Of a DNA stretch of 64,000 nucleotides, positions 51,824 through 60,503 are shown piece by piece. The stretch comes from Pseudomonadota bacterium (GTDB lineage Bacteria; Chloroflexota; UBA6077; JAJPHF01), in the NCBI GenBank assembly GCA_021325365.1, contig JAJPHF010000139.1, positions 62,001-126,000 on the forward strand. Reading direction: 5' to 3'. Numbering within the stretch: the first letter of the stretch is position 1; the number at the start of each line of letters is the position of its first letter. The notes under the pieces were generated by a model. That model made no database searches, was not told where the DNA came from, and saw only the letters and a program-made list of their open reading frames with translations. Position numbers and translations under genes: made by a program.

Positions 51824-52798
51824 CTAGCTCCAGTAGGCGAAGCCCATCCCCACGCCCGTCGCGGCCGGGGAGCGGTAGGCCGGCTCGTAGCTCACGAGCG
51901 TCATGTCGAGCGGCTCCAGGGCGCCCGCGGCCACGATCCAGTTGCGAATCTCCGTCGTCCCGGCGGCACGGTCCAGACGGTCGGCCGGGAGCGCGCGCAG
52001 CCGATCGGCGTCCTTGGCGAGCAGCGCGTCGAGCAGGGTGCGGTCCAGCTCCTCGTCGATGATGACGTGGCTGAGCCCGCCCGACGCCATGACCGCGACG
52101 CGCTTGGCGCCGTCCCAGGCCTCGATCCCTTTCCGAATGGCCTGGCCGAGGGCGTAGCAGCGCTTCGCCGTCGGCACGTTCGGGCCGTACATCGTGTTGA
52201 CCATGATCGGCAGCATGGGGACGTTGCACTCGGGCAGGATCGTGCGGTAGACGAAGTGGAAGGCGTGGCCCATGCCGATCTCTTCGCGGAACGCACTGCA
52301 CGTCGCCACGTCGAAGTCGTCGTCGCGCAGGAAGCGGATCAGGTGATCGGCCAGCTCTGGGGCGGCCTCGCACGGCCGCGGCACGTCCGGCGCCGTCGCG
52401 TTCGAATGCTGGTGGTAGCCCAGGCTGGCGAACATCCCCCGGCGCCGCCGGCGCTTGAAGAACTGCATCGGGCCGCCGCGGTAGACGCAGAACGCCGGCA
52501 TGTTCTCGTCGTCGAACTGCTCGTTCTGGTCGTCGCCGATCACCACGAGCACGTCCGGCGCGGTGTCTTCCAGCACCTGCTGCAGCGTCCTCAGCGCCCG
52601 CTGGCTGGCCTCATAGCGCGCCCGCTTGCGCTCCAGGGTGATCTCCTCTGCGATGTTGGCCGGGGCCGTCTGCAGCAGGGCCTGGTAGTCCATCCGCTTG
52701 TCGACCTGGTCCTTCTCCATGAGCATGTGCCAGAGGTCCGCGGACATGGTCACCGGCGGGCCGTGGGAGGAGCCCAGGCCGAGCACGATCTCTGCCAT
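51824..52798 (-). CDS. LigB-type (class III) extradiol dioxygenase
   Basis: This 324-residue protein starts MAEIVLGLGSSHGPPVTM with His12 as the first iron ligand of the LigB fold; VIGDDQNEQF and GGLSHVIIDEE are further conserved blocks, the latter with the catalytic His region. Family members, such as protocatechuate 4,5-dioxygenase beta subunit, open catechol-type rings next to the diol. An AAGGAAG site precedes the ATG. No separate LigA-like small subunit gene is visible. A paralogue lies at 53457-54404 and part of a third at 1-224. Confidence 0.85.
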   Translation of the reverse strand: MAEIVLGLGSSHGPPVTMSADLWHMLMEKDQVDKRMDYQALLQTAPANIAEEITLERKRARYEASQRALRTLQQVLEDTAPDVLVVIGDDQNEQFDDENMPAFCVYRGGPMQFFKRRRRRGMFASLGYHQHSNATAPDVPRPCEAAPELADHLIRFLRDDDFDVATCSAFREEIGMGHAFHFVYRTILPECNVPMLPIMVNTMYGPNVPTAKRCYALGQAIRKGIEAWDGAKRVAVMASGGLSHVIIDEELDRTLLDALLAKDADRLRALPADRLDRAAGTTEIRNWIVAAGALEPLDMTLVSYEPAYRSPAATGVGMGFAYWS

Positions 52799-52902
52799 CC
52801 TGCACTTCCTTTAGCAGGCCCCGGCCCCGCGGCGGAGGCGATCGGCGGGAGCCCGCCCGCCGGCTGCCCGCGAGCGCGCGCCGTCTGCGCTGGCCGCGGC
52901 CC

Positions 52903-53415
52903 TTAGATGGCCTTCGTCCCCTCGCGACGGCGACCCTCGCGATGCGCCTCCAGCGATTCGCCGCCGCGGTAGAGGCCGAGCTTCTGGCGCTCCGCCTTGC
53001 CCCTGTCGACGACGGCCAGCGCCTCCTCAGCGGTCGGGTAGTGCGCTTCGATCTCGATGCGGTGGCCGTCCGGGTCCTGGAAGAACCAGGATACGTTCTC
53101 CGGCTCGTTCCCGTGGCCCTGCGGGCCCTCGACCTCGACGCCGCACGACTTGACGTGCGCGATGGCCGCGTCGGCGTTTTCCGGGAGCACTCGGTACGCG
53201 AAGTGAATGGCGAAGGGCACCTCGTACGGCTCGCCCGGCTTGCGCTCGTGCACGGACAGCCCGAGGTTCCCTACGTACATCTTGATGCTCTTCATCTTGG
53301 GTGTCTCGCGCCGCCACTCCAGCTTGGCGCCCAGGACTTCCGTGTACCACTTGATGCACCGGTCGATGTCCTCGACGTCGAAGCCGGTGTGGCTCATGCC
53401 CTCAAGCTCGATCAT
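52903..53415 (-). CDS. VOC-family (glyoxalase/extradiol-like) protein
   Basis: This 170-residue protein has the paired beta-alpha-beta-beta-beta units of the vicinal-oxygen-chelate fold: MSHTGFDVEDIDRCIKWY at the start with His9 as a metal ligand, and SWFFQDPDGHRIEIEAHYP at the end with a Glu in the ligand position. Members are glyoxalases, extradiol dioxygenases, isomerases or resistance proteins; the length suits a single-domain enzyme. The last 40 residues are charged and helical. The frame is open far upstream, but GGAGGAC before ATG 53415 gives the start. It sits between two LigB-type genes. Confidence 0.8.
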   Translation of the reverse strand: MIELEGMSHTGFDVEDIDRCIKWYTEVLGAKLEWRRETPKMKSIKMYVGNLGLSVHERKPGEPYEVPFAIHFAYRVLPENADAAIAHVKSCGVEVEGPQGHGNEPENVSWFFQDPDGHRIEIEAHYPTAEEALAVVDRGKAERQKLGLYRGGESLEAHREGRRREGTKAI

Positions 53416-53456
53416 CCTGTCCTCCTTGCCTTGCCGCGCGACGATGCGCGCCTGGC

Positions 53457-54404
53457 TCAGTTGCTCAGGTCCCAGTAGCCGACGCCCATCGCCTGGATCG
53501 CGCGGTAGAACGGCTCGTAGACGAGGAGATCGGGGCGTACGTCGCCAATCACGCCGTGCAGCGCAATCCAGCTCCGCAGCTCGATCTCCCCATTCGCCAG
53601 GATCGCGTCGTTGGTCAGCTCCCGCAGCGCGCGCCCCTGGCCGGCCGCCATCTGCGCGAAGAGCGCGCGGTCGAACGCTTCGCTGATCGAGCCATAGGTG
53701 TAGGGGCCGTGGTAATGGCGCCACGGGTAGCCCGCGGTGAAGTGCGACATCCCGCCCGAGGCGTACACCGCCACGCGCTGGTCCGGATCGGCCCGCGCGA
53801 TGCCGGCGCGGATCGCCTCGCCGTAGCCGTAGCAGCGCTCCGGCGCGGGCGCCGGGACGTGAATCGCGTTCACGAAGACCGGCACGACCGCGACCCGCGC
53901 CGCCGGGTCCACGACCCGCAGCGTCGGCCCGAAGGCGTGCGCCAGCAGCGTGTCGTCCGGGAACCGCCGTAGCGCCGCCATGTCGATGCCCGACTCCACG
54001 CACGCGGCCAGAATCGCCTCGGCCAGCGCCGGGTCGCCGCGATAGCGTACTTCCTCGTCGCCGCCCCGCGAGCGCACGACGAAGCTCTCCCCGAGATAGA
54101 TGGCGATCTGCGGCACGTTGAGGTCGGTGAAGTTCTCGTTCTGGTCGTCGCCGATCATGATGAGGGTGCGGGCGTCGCTCGCCGCCAGCCGCTCCCGCAG
54201 CGCGCTGAGCGCGTCGCGGATGCGACCGTAGCGCGCCCGCACGTCCTCCTCGGTCTCGCCCTCGACGCCCGGGTTCTCGGGCGGCAGCACGCCGTAGCGC
54301 CGCTGGTAGCCCTGGCGGTTGCGGGCGCGGTGCTCGTCCCACACGCTCGGGTCGTTGAACGTCGCCGCATGCGACGAGGCCATCCCCGCGACCACGGTTG
54401 CCAT
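53457..54404 (-). CDS. LigB-type (class III) extradiol dioxygenase
   Basis: This 315-residue protein has the family start MATVVAGMASSHAATFND with His12, the MIGDDQNENF block and GGMSHFTAGYPW with a further conserved His. It is of the same class as 51824-52798 but clearly different in sequence, so the two may act on different catechols or one may have changed function. A GGAGGAGGG site sets the ATG at 54404. The VOC gene follows after 41 bases on the same strand. Confidence 0.85.
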   Translation of the reverse strand: MATVVAGMASSHAATFNDPSVWDEHRARNRQGYQRRYGVLPPENPGVEGETEEDVRARYGRIRDALSALRERLAASDARTLIMIGDDQNENFTDLNVPQIAIYLGESFVVRSRGGDEEVRYRGDPALAEAILAACVESGIDMAALRRFPDDTLLAHAFGPTLRVVDPAARVAVVPVFVNAIHVPAPAPERCYGYGEAIRAGIARADPDQRVAVYASGGMSHFTAGYPWRHYHGPYTYGSISEAFDRALFAQMAAGQGRALRELTNDAILANGEIELRSWIALHGVIGDVRPDLLVYEPFYRAIQAMGVGYWDLSN

Positions 54405-54531
54405 CTCTGCCCTCCTCCCCGGTCGCCCCTCACGAGCGAGGCTGCGCCAACGGCCGTACGTTCGCGCCCGTGCCGCACCATACAGCGGTTTGAGCTGCCG
54501 CTGCACGGTTAGCTAGCGCCGGGTCTGCGGC

Positions 54532-54642
54532 CAGTTGCGCTTGCCGTATTCCGCGCCCCACGCCCCCGCGGCACCGGCCCTCCCGGTTGCTCCGGCTCCC
54601 GGACGGGGGCAGTGGCGCTTGCCGTATTCCGCGCCACAGGCC
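54532..54642. repeat. Two direct 33-bp repeats
   Basis: The blocks at 54532-54564 and 54610-54642 are alike at 29 or more of 33 positions and share the run GCGCTTGCCGTATTCCGCGC. They lie 78 bases apart, start to start, between a LigB gene and the decarboxylase-like gene. No gene is supported across them. They could be regulatory sites or a short duplicated segment. Confidence 0.5.
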
Positions 54643-54703
54643 GCGGTGGGCACGAGACCCGCCCCTACGCCACCCTGGCCGCTACACCGCTCCGCAACGC
54701 GCG

Positions 54704-55675
54704 CTAGGTGTTCAGCGTGCTCGACGCGAAGATCTCCTCGTACGGCGGGACCCGCTCGATGATGCCGTGTTCGTGGCAGTGCTTGGCGAACGTGTCGATC
54801 GCCACCTTGTTGGGCGTGCTGCCGTGCGGGAAGAGATCGCCCCACGCCTCGGTTTGCGCGAGCGCGCGCTCGCGCAGGTCGATCAGCGAGAACCCCGCTC
54901 GGTCGTCGAGCACGTCGTCCATGGCGATGCGCTTCGCCTGCTCGAACGCGGCGCACAGCTTGCCGGCCAGCTCGGGATAGTCGCGGTCGAGCTTCCGGCT
55001 CAGCACCATCATGTGGACCGGCGTGTAGATGCCCGACTCCTCGAAGTAGCGGCGCGCCTCGCCCAGATAGTCCGGGAACAGCCGCGTGATTTTCGGGTGC
55101 GTCTCCAGCGTCTGCCAGAGCTGGCGGTCCGAGACGTCCAGCATCGTCGCGTCCGCGTCGCCGTCCAGCAGCGCATCGACCACGCTCTTGCGCCCCGGGA
55201 GCTGCTCGACGGTCCAATCAGCACGATGCTGGGGCCACTGCTCGCGGCCGGTCACCCAGGTGACGCGCGTGAGGTCCACGCCGTGCCGGTGCGCGAGCAG
55301 CGCCTTGAGCCAGATCGCTACCGCGCTGCCGCCCATCGTGCTCAGCACCCGCTTGCCTTCGAGGTCTTTGGGCGTCTCGATGCCCGCGTCGGCACGGCAG
55401 AAGAGGTACGTGTAGACGTGCTTGCGCTTCGGGAACACGGGAAGCGGCGCGATCTCCCAGCCGGCCTCGAGGCCGGTCAGCCAGTTGCCCATGTTCATGT
55501 CGACCAGGCCGAAGTCGCCGCGCGGGATCGGGTTATCCGGCCCGATGATCGTGCCGTTCGGCACGGACCGGCTCGGGACGAGCTTCACGCCGTCGACGGC
55601 GACGCGCCCGTCAATGAGCGGCATCGTCACATCGTAGCGCATCCAGGTAATGGGGATCTCCAGCTCCGTAGCCAC
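54704..55675 (-). CDS. 4,5-dihydroxyphthalate-decarboxylase-like / periplasmic-binding-fold protein
   Basis: This 323-residue protein begins ELEIPITWMRYDVTMPLIDG, followed by RVAVDGVKLVPS, matching the pattern YDxTxPLxDGRVxxxGxxL shared with the protein at 59487-60503. This group includes 4,5-dihydroxyphthalate decarboxylase and NMT1/SsuA-like solute-binding proteins. It has no signal peptide, so an enzyme is more likely than a transporter part. Context (Rieske, LigB, Gfo/Idh) matches the bacterial phthalate route in which 4,5-dihydroxyphthalate is decarboxylated to protocatechuate. No good ribosome binding site other than GGAAGG is seen. Confidence 0.7.
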   Translation of the reverse strand: MATELEIPITWMRYDVTMPLIDGRVAVDGVKLVPSRSVPNGTIIGPDNPIPRGDFGLVDMNMGNWLTGLEAGWEIAPLPVFPKRKHVYTYLFCRADAGIETPKDLEGKRVLSTMGGSAVAIWLKALLAHRHGVDLTRVTWVTGREQWPQHRADWTVEQLPGRKSVVDALLDGDADATMLDVSDRQLWQTLETHPKITRLFPDYLGEARRYFEESGIYTPVHMMVLSRKLDRDYPELAGKLCAAFEQAKRIAMDDVLDDRAGFSLIDLRERALAQTEAWGDLFPHGSTPNKVAIDTFAKHCHEHGIIERVPPYEEIFASSTLNT

Positions 55676-55691
55676 GGGTGCTCCCTTCCGG

Positions 55692-56012
55692 TCAGCTTGC
55701 TGACGGCGCGGCCATTGCTAGCGCCCCGTGGTGACCCGACTTCGAGACCGGCAGTAGGCCCCGGGCCACGCTGTCCCAGCGCTCCCCCTGGTCGTCGCTG
55801 AAGAACGCGTCGCCGTCCGTCGGGCCGGCGAACAGCGCGAAGCCGTTCGCGTGCGCGTTCATGCTCAGCGAAGGGCAGACCTCTCGCCAGGCCGCCCCCG
55901 ACGCGGCGCGCTGGAATGTGACGATGCCGCGCTGCGTGGCGACCAGCAGCTCCTCCACCGGGCCCGGCGTCGCATGGAGATTCACACCATCGGGGGACAG
56001 GCTCACGGCCAC
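55692..56012 (-). CDS. Short BNR/beta-propeller-like protein (probably truncated)
   Basis: This 106-residue protein has the strands and turns of BNR/WD40-like propeller blades: ELLVATQRGIVTFQR, CPSLSMNAHANGFALFAGPT, DGDAFFSDDQGERWDSVARG. Related proteins normally have several blades and over 300 residues, so this one lacks most of the propeller. The GTG start has a GGGGAGGTG site at the right distance, and the frame ends in a normal stop, so it may be expressed. It lies directly upstream of the decarboxylase-like gene; the repeated motif copy 2 is 93 bases upstream. Function unknown. Confidence 0.5.
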   Translation of the reverse strand: MAVSLSPDGVNLHATPGPVEELLVATQRGIVTFQRAASGAAWREVCPSLSMNAHANGFALFAGPTDGDAFFSDDQGERWDSVARGLLPVSKSGHHGALAMAAPSAS

Positions 56013-56104
56013 GTCTGCACCTCCCCGCGTCGTGCGACCATGCCGAGGGATCGGAAGACGCCGATGAATGGTACCCCCCATTGTGTGCCGCGCACGGGGG
56101 GCCC

Positions 56105-56140
56105 GCCAGGGAGCGCCTGTTGTGGTAGTGGCTCTACCTG
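56105..56140 (-). promoter_or_regulatory. Repeated 36-bp motif, copy 2
   Basis: GCCAGGGAGCG, 8 bases, GGTAG, 5 bases, CTACCTG, with the same spacing as copies 1 and 3. It is 93 bases upstream of the BNR-like gene start on the minus strand. The inner part pairs imperfectly here. Confidence 0.5.
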
Positions 56141-56178
56141 CCAGGGACTCCCCATCCCCCGCCTTTTCGGCCATTGTC

Positions 56179-56599
56179 CTAGGGTTGGTCATCAGGCTGG
56201 GTATTTGCGGGAGTCTCGCTGGCCGCAGTCGCCGCGTCGCGACCGCTCGCGCGCGGAGCTGGGCGCTGCCCGATCGGGCGGAGCTTCATGCTGCTGCTCA
56301 TCGCCACGTCGGGGATGCAGTTCGTCTCCCAGATGGGCATGTCGCGGGCGCCGCCCTGGTAGCGCTGGTCGAGCGTCAGGAAGTCGGCCTGGCCGTCGAA
56401 GCGCTCGCGGAAGCGGAAGGGATCGTTGTAGATGAACTCCTCGCGAGTCCTCCAGCGTGGTCGAGCCCGAGCCTTCCAGGATGTAGATGACCTTTTCGTA
56501 GAGGTGGTGCTCGCGGTTCGTGGTGCCGCCAGCGGGGATCTCCGCCACGTACATGCCCGTGATTCCCTCCATGCCCTTGAGCACCACCAAGTACGCCAC
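56179..56599 (-). pseudogene. Decayed double-cupin gene
   Basis: The upstream part reads YVAEIPAGGTTNREHHLYEK, followed by a cupin strand ending in STTLED, in one frame. Then the frame shifts and a later part of the same kind of protein follows (EFIYNDPFRFRERFDGQADF, MPIWETNCIPDVAMSSSMKL), with the intervening barrel deleted. Both parts match regions of the intact protein at 237-1307. The second barrel is absent. The copy is dead. Confidence 0.75.
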
Positions 56600-56602
56600 C
56601 TT

Positions 56603-56990
56603 TCAAGCACAAATCCATCGATCGGTCGCCAGGGCCCCGAGCCGCGGCGCACCAACGACGGGGAGAAACGTGAAGTCTGAGGGCCGCTTCCCAAGGAACG
56701 GCTGCCCCAGCCCCTCGGTCAGCCAGACGAAGCGCGACTGGCCGCCGCCGGGCCCTGGCCGGCGGATGAAGGCGACGATCTTGCCGCGGTACTTCGGATC
56801 GAGCGCGTCCCAGTAAGAGGTAAAGCTGTTCGGATCGACCTGGCTCGTGTTCACCGCGATAAGCTGGCTGACGCTCCCCTCGAACATCGGGGTGTATTGC
56901 TGCTCGTTGTCGGCCCACCAGAGCTGGTTCTCGAACTAGCGCGCGGTATCGGTCACGTCCGGGCGGACGAGCAGCGGCGGCATGGGATCG
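56603..56990 (-). pseudogene. Decayed ABC substrate-binding protein gene
   Basis: A fragment reads DPMPPLLVRPDVTDTAR, an in-frame TAG (56936-56938), then FENQLWWADNEQQYTPMFEG and DALDPKYRGKIVAFIRRPGP, typical of Fe3+-type binding proteins. The stop replaces what is normally a codon in mid-protein (TGG to TAG would explain it). Both ends are missing. It lies directly before the cupin relic, as the relic at 1412 lies before the intact cupin. Confidence 0.7.
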
Positions 56991-57023
56991 AGGGCACCGG
57001 CGGGCGGACGTCTTCTGATCCGG

Positions 57024-58241
57024 CTACTGCTTCGGCGCCTGGAACGCGGCCGTCGGGTGATTGCGCACGCCCTGGGTGACCACCGTGTAGGCGTCCCCAT
57101 TCAGCGTGGGCCAGCCCTTCGTCTCAGCGACTGTCACCAGCATCTCGTTCTGTGCGGGGTCGCGAACGAGCGCCATCGGCTCGCCGCCGCGCTGCACGAT
57201 CTCGATCTGCTCACGCAGCAGCTTGCGCAGCATGACGATGCCCCGGTCGGAGGCGCCCAGGTGCTCCTGAGTGCGATCGTACAGCGCCCCCTGCGTCTCC
57301 CAGGCCATCTTGTCCTGCGCAGGGAAATCACACAGGTCGTACTCGTCGTCCGGGCCGATGAACGTACCCAGATAGGCGGCGGGCGGGTCCTCCGGCTGCT
57401 CAACCCGGCTGCCGTCGGGCGAGGGCCGGAACATGACGCGCATGATGCGCATGTGCGTGTCGTCGATCGGCACCCGCCAGTGCATCGACAGCGAGCGGTC
57501 CTCGAAGACGCGCAGGATGTTCGGGAAGATCAGCGGGATGCCCATCGCCGCCTCGCCGCGCTCGCCGCCATACCGCCAGTACTTGAGGATGCCCCACTCG
57601 AAGCTCTTGAAGCCGTATTCCTCGATGGGGCGGTAGAAGTAGGCGACGCCGCCCTTCTGCTCCCCCCGCAGGTACATCGTATGCCCATGCAGATAGTAGG
57701 TATGGGTGAAGTCGACGGTATTCTCCATCGCCTGCAGCCAGTTGCAGTCGATCGGGCGCACCTCCAGGCGGCGCTCGCCGTCCTCACGTACCAGCACGTC
57801 CCAGCGCGGGAGCAGCGGCGCCGGCTCCGGGCCGAGGTACACCCACAGGAACCCGGCCAGCTTCTGCACCGGGTAGGCGCGCTGCCGCACGCGCTCCCGG
57901 TACGTGCTGCCGGCCGGCTCGAACGGCTGCTCCAGGCACTGGCCGTCCGTCGTGCGGTACTTCCAGCCGTGGTAGGGGCAGCGGATGCCGCAGTCCTCCA
58001 CGAAGCCGTAGTAGAGCGAGGCGCCCCGGTGCGCGCACTGCTCCGCGACGCAGCCGTAAGTCCCCTGCTGGTCGCGGAAGGTGACCACGTTCTCGCCCAT
58101 GATGGTGACGCGCTTGGTGGGCTTCTGGGCGGTCAGCTCCGCCGCGACGCAGAGCGGCTGCCAGTAGCGCCGCAGCAGCGCGCCCGCCGGCGTGCCGGGG
58201 CCGATGCGCGTAAGTAGCTCGTTCTCTTCCGCCGTCAGCAT
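57024..58241 (-). CDS. Rieske-type aromatic ring oxygenase, large subunit
   Basis: This 405-residue protein has Rieske ligands Cys69-X-His71 and Cys88-XX-His91 and an iron site with His180 and His185 (NTVDFTHTYYLHGH). The start LTAEENELLTRIGPGTPAGA is nearly the same as in the paralogue at 50453. Both belong to the phthalate-dioxygenase-like branch that acts on carboxylated or methoxylated rings. A GGGAG site precedes the ATG. Motif copy 3 lies 106 bases upstream. No reductase gene is near. Confidence 0.88.
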   Translation of the reverse strand: MLTAEENELLTRIGPGTPAGALLRRYWQPLCVAAELTAQKPTKRVTIMGENVVTFRDQQGTYGCVAEQCAHRGASLYYGFVEDCGIRCPYHGWKYRTTDGQCLEQPFEPAGSTYRERVRQRAYPVQKLAGFLWVYLGPEPAPLLPRWDVLVREDGERRLEVRPIDCNWLQAMENTVDFTHTYYLHGHTMYLRGEQKGGVAYFYRPIEEYGFKSFEWGILKYWRYGGERGEAAMGIPLIFPNILRVFEDRSLSMHWRVPIDDTHMRIMRVMFRPSPDGSRVEQPEDPPAAYLGTFIGPDDEYDLCDFPAQDKMAWETQGALYDRTQEHLGASDRGIVMLRKLLREQIEIVQRGGEPMALVRDPAQNEMLVTVAETKGWPTLNGDAYTVVTQGVRNHPTAAFQAPKQ

Positions 58242-58346
58242 CGTTCCGACTCCCTACCGCCGCTGCTTCCACAAGCCCGCGATCGCCTTGCGGCCGGGAT
58301 TCCATTCGTCCTGGGCAGGCATTCTCGCACCGCGGCGCGTCCGGCT

Positions 58347-58382
58347 GCCAGGGAGCGCTAGTGCGGGTAGTCCGGCTACCTG
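58347..58382 (-). promoter_or_regulatory. Repeated 36-bp motif, copy 3
   Basis: GCCAGGGAGCG, 8 bases, GGTAG, 5 bases, CTACCTG, again with the same spacing. It is 106 bases upstream of the Rieske gene start on the minus strand and 155 bases from the permease pseudogene on the other strand. A CCGGCTACC/GGTAGCCGG pair nearby (58373-58381 with 58433-58441) could form a larger stem. Confidence 0.5.
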
Positions 58383-58536
58383 TAGCCGTCAATTGCCGTG
58401 GTTGGGGGAGACTCGCACTATCTGGTAGCCGGGCGAACCATCGCGTATAAGTAGCGTCGGCGCCCGAACCGACGGGCTTGCCGCGGGCCGATGGACAGCG
58501 CTCGGCGCACGCAAGCACGAGGAGTAGCGGGAGCGG

Positions 58537-59494
58537 ATGGCGGAGCTAGCGCCGGCTGCGCGACGACCCGCCGCGCGGCCGTGGCCAATTCGGTGGAGCT
58601 GGCCCCAGGTCGGCATGCTGGCCTTGATCGGCGCCCTCGGGTTCTACGTGCTCTACCCGCTGTTCCTCATTCTCTTGGGCAGCTTCAACACGGCGCGGAT
58701 CGGCCAGCCGCCCGTCTACAGCCTCCAGCCCTGGATCGACGCGTGGAGCGCGCCGGGATTGCTCCAGTCGCTCTGGAACACGCTCTCTGTCGCGTTCTGG
58801 TACCAGGCGATCTCGTTTCCGATCGGCATCGTGCTGGCCTGGGCTCTGGCGCGCACGAACGTGCCCTGGGCGCGCGGGCTGGAGTTCCTGTTCTGGCTGT
58901 CATGCTTCATCCCGGCGCTCTCGACCACCCTGGGGTGGATGCTCCTGCTCGATCCGCGCGTCGGCGTGCTGAACCAGGTTGCGACCACACGGCTCGGGCT
59001 GCCCGCGGGCTTCTTCAACATCTATTCCTTCTGGGCATCGTCTGGGTCCATCTCATGGCCCACTCGATCTCCCTCAAGGTCATGCCGCTCACGCCGGCCC
59101 GTGGCGCTGGGGCGTGTTCGCGCTCGTGCTCGCCGTGTGCGTGCTGCTGGTCGTGGTACCGATCTTCGCGATCGGGACCGGTAGCTTCATGACGCGGTTC
59201 GGGTTCTTCCACCTGGCCCAGCCGTGGACGCTCGACAATTGGGCCCGCACGCTCGAGGAGTCGGTCTTCGGGCGCTCCGTGCGCAACACACTGCTGCTCG
59301 CGTTCACGGCCGCCATCGTGAGCCCGCTGGTATGCTCGGTGATCGCCTACGTCGTCGAGCGCGCCCGGCACGTCTGGGGACGCGGTCTGCTGGACCTGCT
59401 CCTACTCCTATGGGTGCCCAGTGTCATCCCGGGCGCGCTCGCGGGATTTGAGGCTGCCTCGCGGCTCCGACGACGGGCGGGCCGCATTAGTTAG
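58537..59494 (+). pseudogene. Broken ABC permease (iron/organic-acid type)
   Basis: The frame from ATG 58537, with a GGGAGCGG site, reads as the first half of a binding-protein-dependent permease (VLYPLFLILLGSFNTARIG, WALARTNVPWARGLEFLFWL, TTLGWMLLLDPRVGVLNQVA). Near 59030 the frame breaks: GIVWVHLMAHSISLKVM continues in a second frame and GVFALVLAVCVLLVVVPIFA with a second FMTRFGFFHLAQPWTLDNW in a third. The tail is lost after VPSVIPGALAGF. The full-length family member has about 550 residues. It could once have served the binding proteins of this region. Confidence 0.75.
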
Positions 59495-60503
59495 GGCGCG
59501 CGGCCTCGGGCTCCGGGTCAAGCCCCGTCCAGGTCTCGGGCGCGAACAGCTCCTCCAGCGCCACGGGCCGCGCCGTGAGCCCCTGCTCGTGCAGCGCCGC
59601 GAGCAACGCCCGCAGCGTGTGGCGGTTCGCCGCCAGGCCATACGGCCAGAAGTCGGGGCCCATCAGCGCGCGCGTCTCCTCCAGCGCATGCATGAGGAAC
59701 GGCACGCTCGCGGCCAGCGCGCCACTGTAGCTCAACTGGCGCATGCCGAGGGCCTTCGCCGCCGCGAACGCCTTGTACACACTCCGCGCCACCCACGGCT
59801 CGCGCTCGTACACGTCGCGCCGCACGACGACGACGTGCATGATCGGGAAGTGGCGCGTGCGGCGATAGTAGTCCATCTCCCGCTGGTGATAGTCGGGAAA
59901 CAGGCGCCGCACGCTGGGCGAGCCCGCTAGGAAACACCGCGGCAGATCGGCGCTGATAAGCGCGTCGATCGCGCCGCGCTCCAGCAGGTCGCTCAGCGTC
60001 TCCCCCGCGCCGAGGCGCACGGCTTGCAGCCCCGCGGGCGCGCTCCCCTCGATGCGCTCCTCCTCGGCGGGCTCGTCCAACCCGCCCAGGTACCACTCCA
60101 GTTGCCCTGGGTGGACGCCGTGGTCGCGCGCAAGGAAATCGCGCACCCACACCGCCGCCGTCTGGACATACTCGGGGCAGCCCACGCGCCGCCCGATCAG
60201 ATCGCCCGGCTGCTCGATGCCGGCCGCGGCGTGGACCAGGATGTGGCCGTGGCGGAAGGAGCGTGAGGGAAACACGGGCACGCCCACGAACCGCCGGTCG
60301 CCGCGGCTGAGCAGCACGGCGTGCGTGGCGAGCGAGAACTCAGCGACTGCGAACTCGGCGTGGCGCGCCTGCCGCCGGAACATCTCCGCCGGTGGCAGCA
60401 CGATGGGTGTGAAGTCGATGCCCTCGGCCTTCACCCGCCCGTCGAGCAGCGGTCGCGTGCGGTCGTAGTCGCCGCAGGCCAGCGAGAGCGCCAACTGGCT
60501 CAT
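59487..60503 (-). CDS. 4,5-dihydroxyphthalate-decarboxylase-like protein
   Basis: This 338-residue protein begins LSLACGDYDRTRPLLDGRVK, the pattern of 4,5-dihydroxyphthalate decarboxylase (Pht5-type) and its relatives, which also resemble periplasmic-binding folds but lack a signal peptide. FSLATHAVLLSRGDRRFVGV and MHVVVVRRDVYEREPWVARS are further family blocks. The ATG overlaps the stop of the LysR gene as ATGA, with no ribosome binding site of its own, so translation is probably coupled. A substrate like a dihydroxylated phthalate or similar acid is suggested by context. It ends overlapping the broken permease. Confidence 0.75.
   Translation of the reverse strand: MSQLALSLACGDYDRTRPLLDGRVKAEGIDFTPIVLPPAEMFRRQARHAEFAVAEFSLATHAVLLSRGDRRFVGVPVFPSRSFRHGHILVHAAAGIEQPGDLIGRRVGCPEYVQTAAVWVRDFLARDHGVHPGQLEWYLGGLDEPAEEERIEGSAPAGLQAVRLGAGETLSDLLERGAIDALISADLPRCFLAGSPSVRRLFPDYHQREMDYYRRTRHFPIMHVVVVRRDVYEREPWVARSVYKAFAAAKALGMRQLSYSGALAASVPFLMHALEETRALMGPDFWPYGLAANRHTLRALLAALHEQGLTARPVALEELFAPETWTGLDPEPEAARPN

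Noticed and set aside
52903..54342. Reading a 479-codon minus frame as one protein
   Set aside because: Only the last 170 codons read as a VOC protein with its own ribosome binding site; the rest is another frame of the LigB-type gene at 53457-54404.
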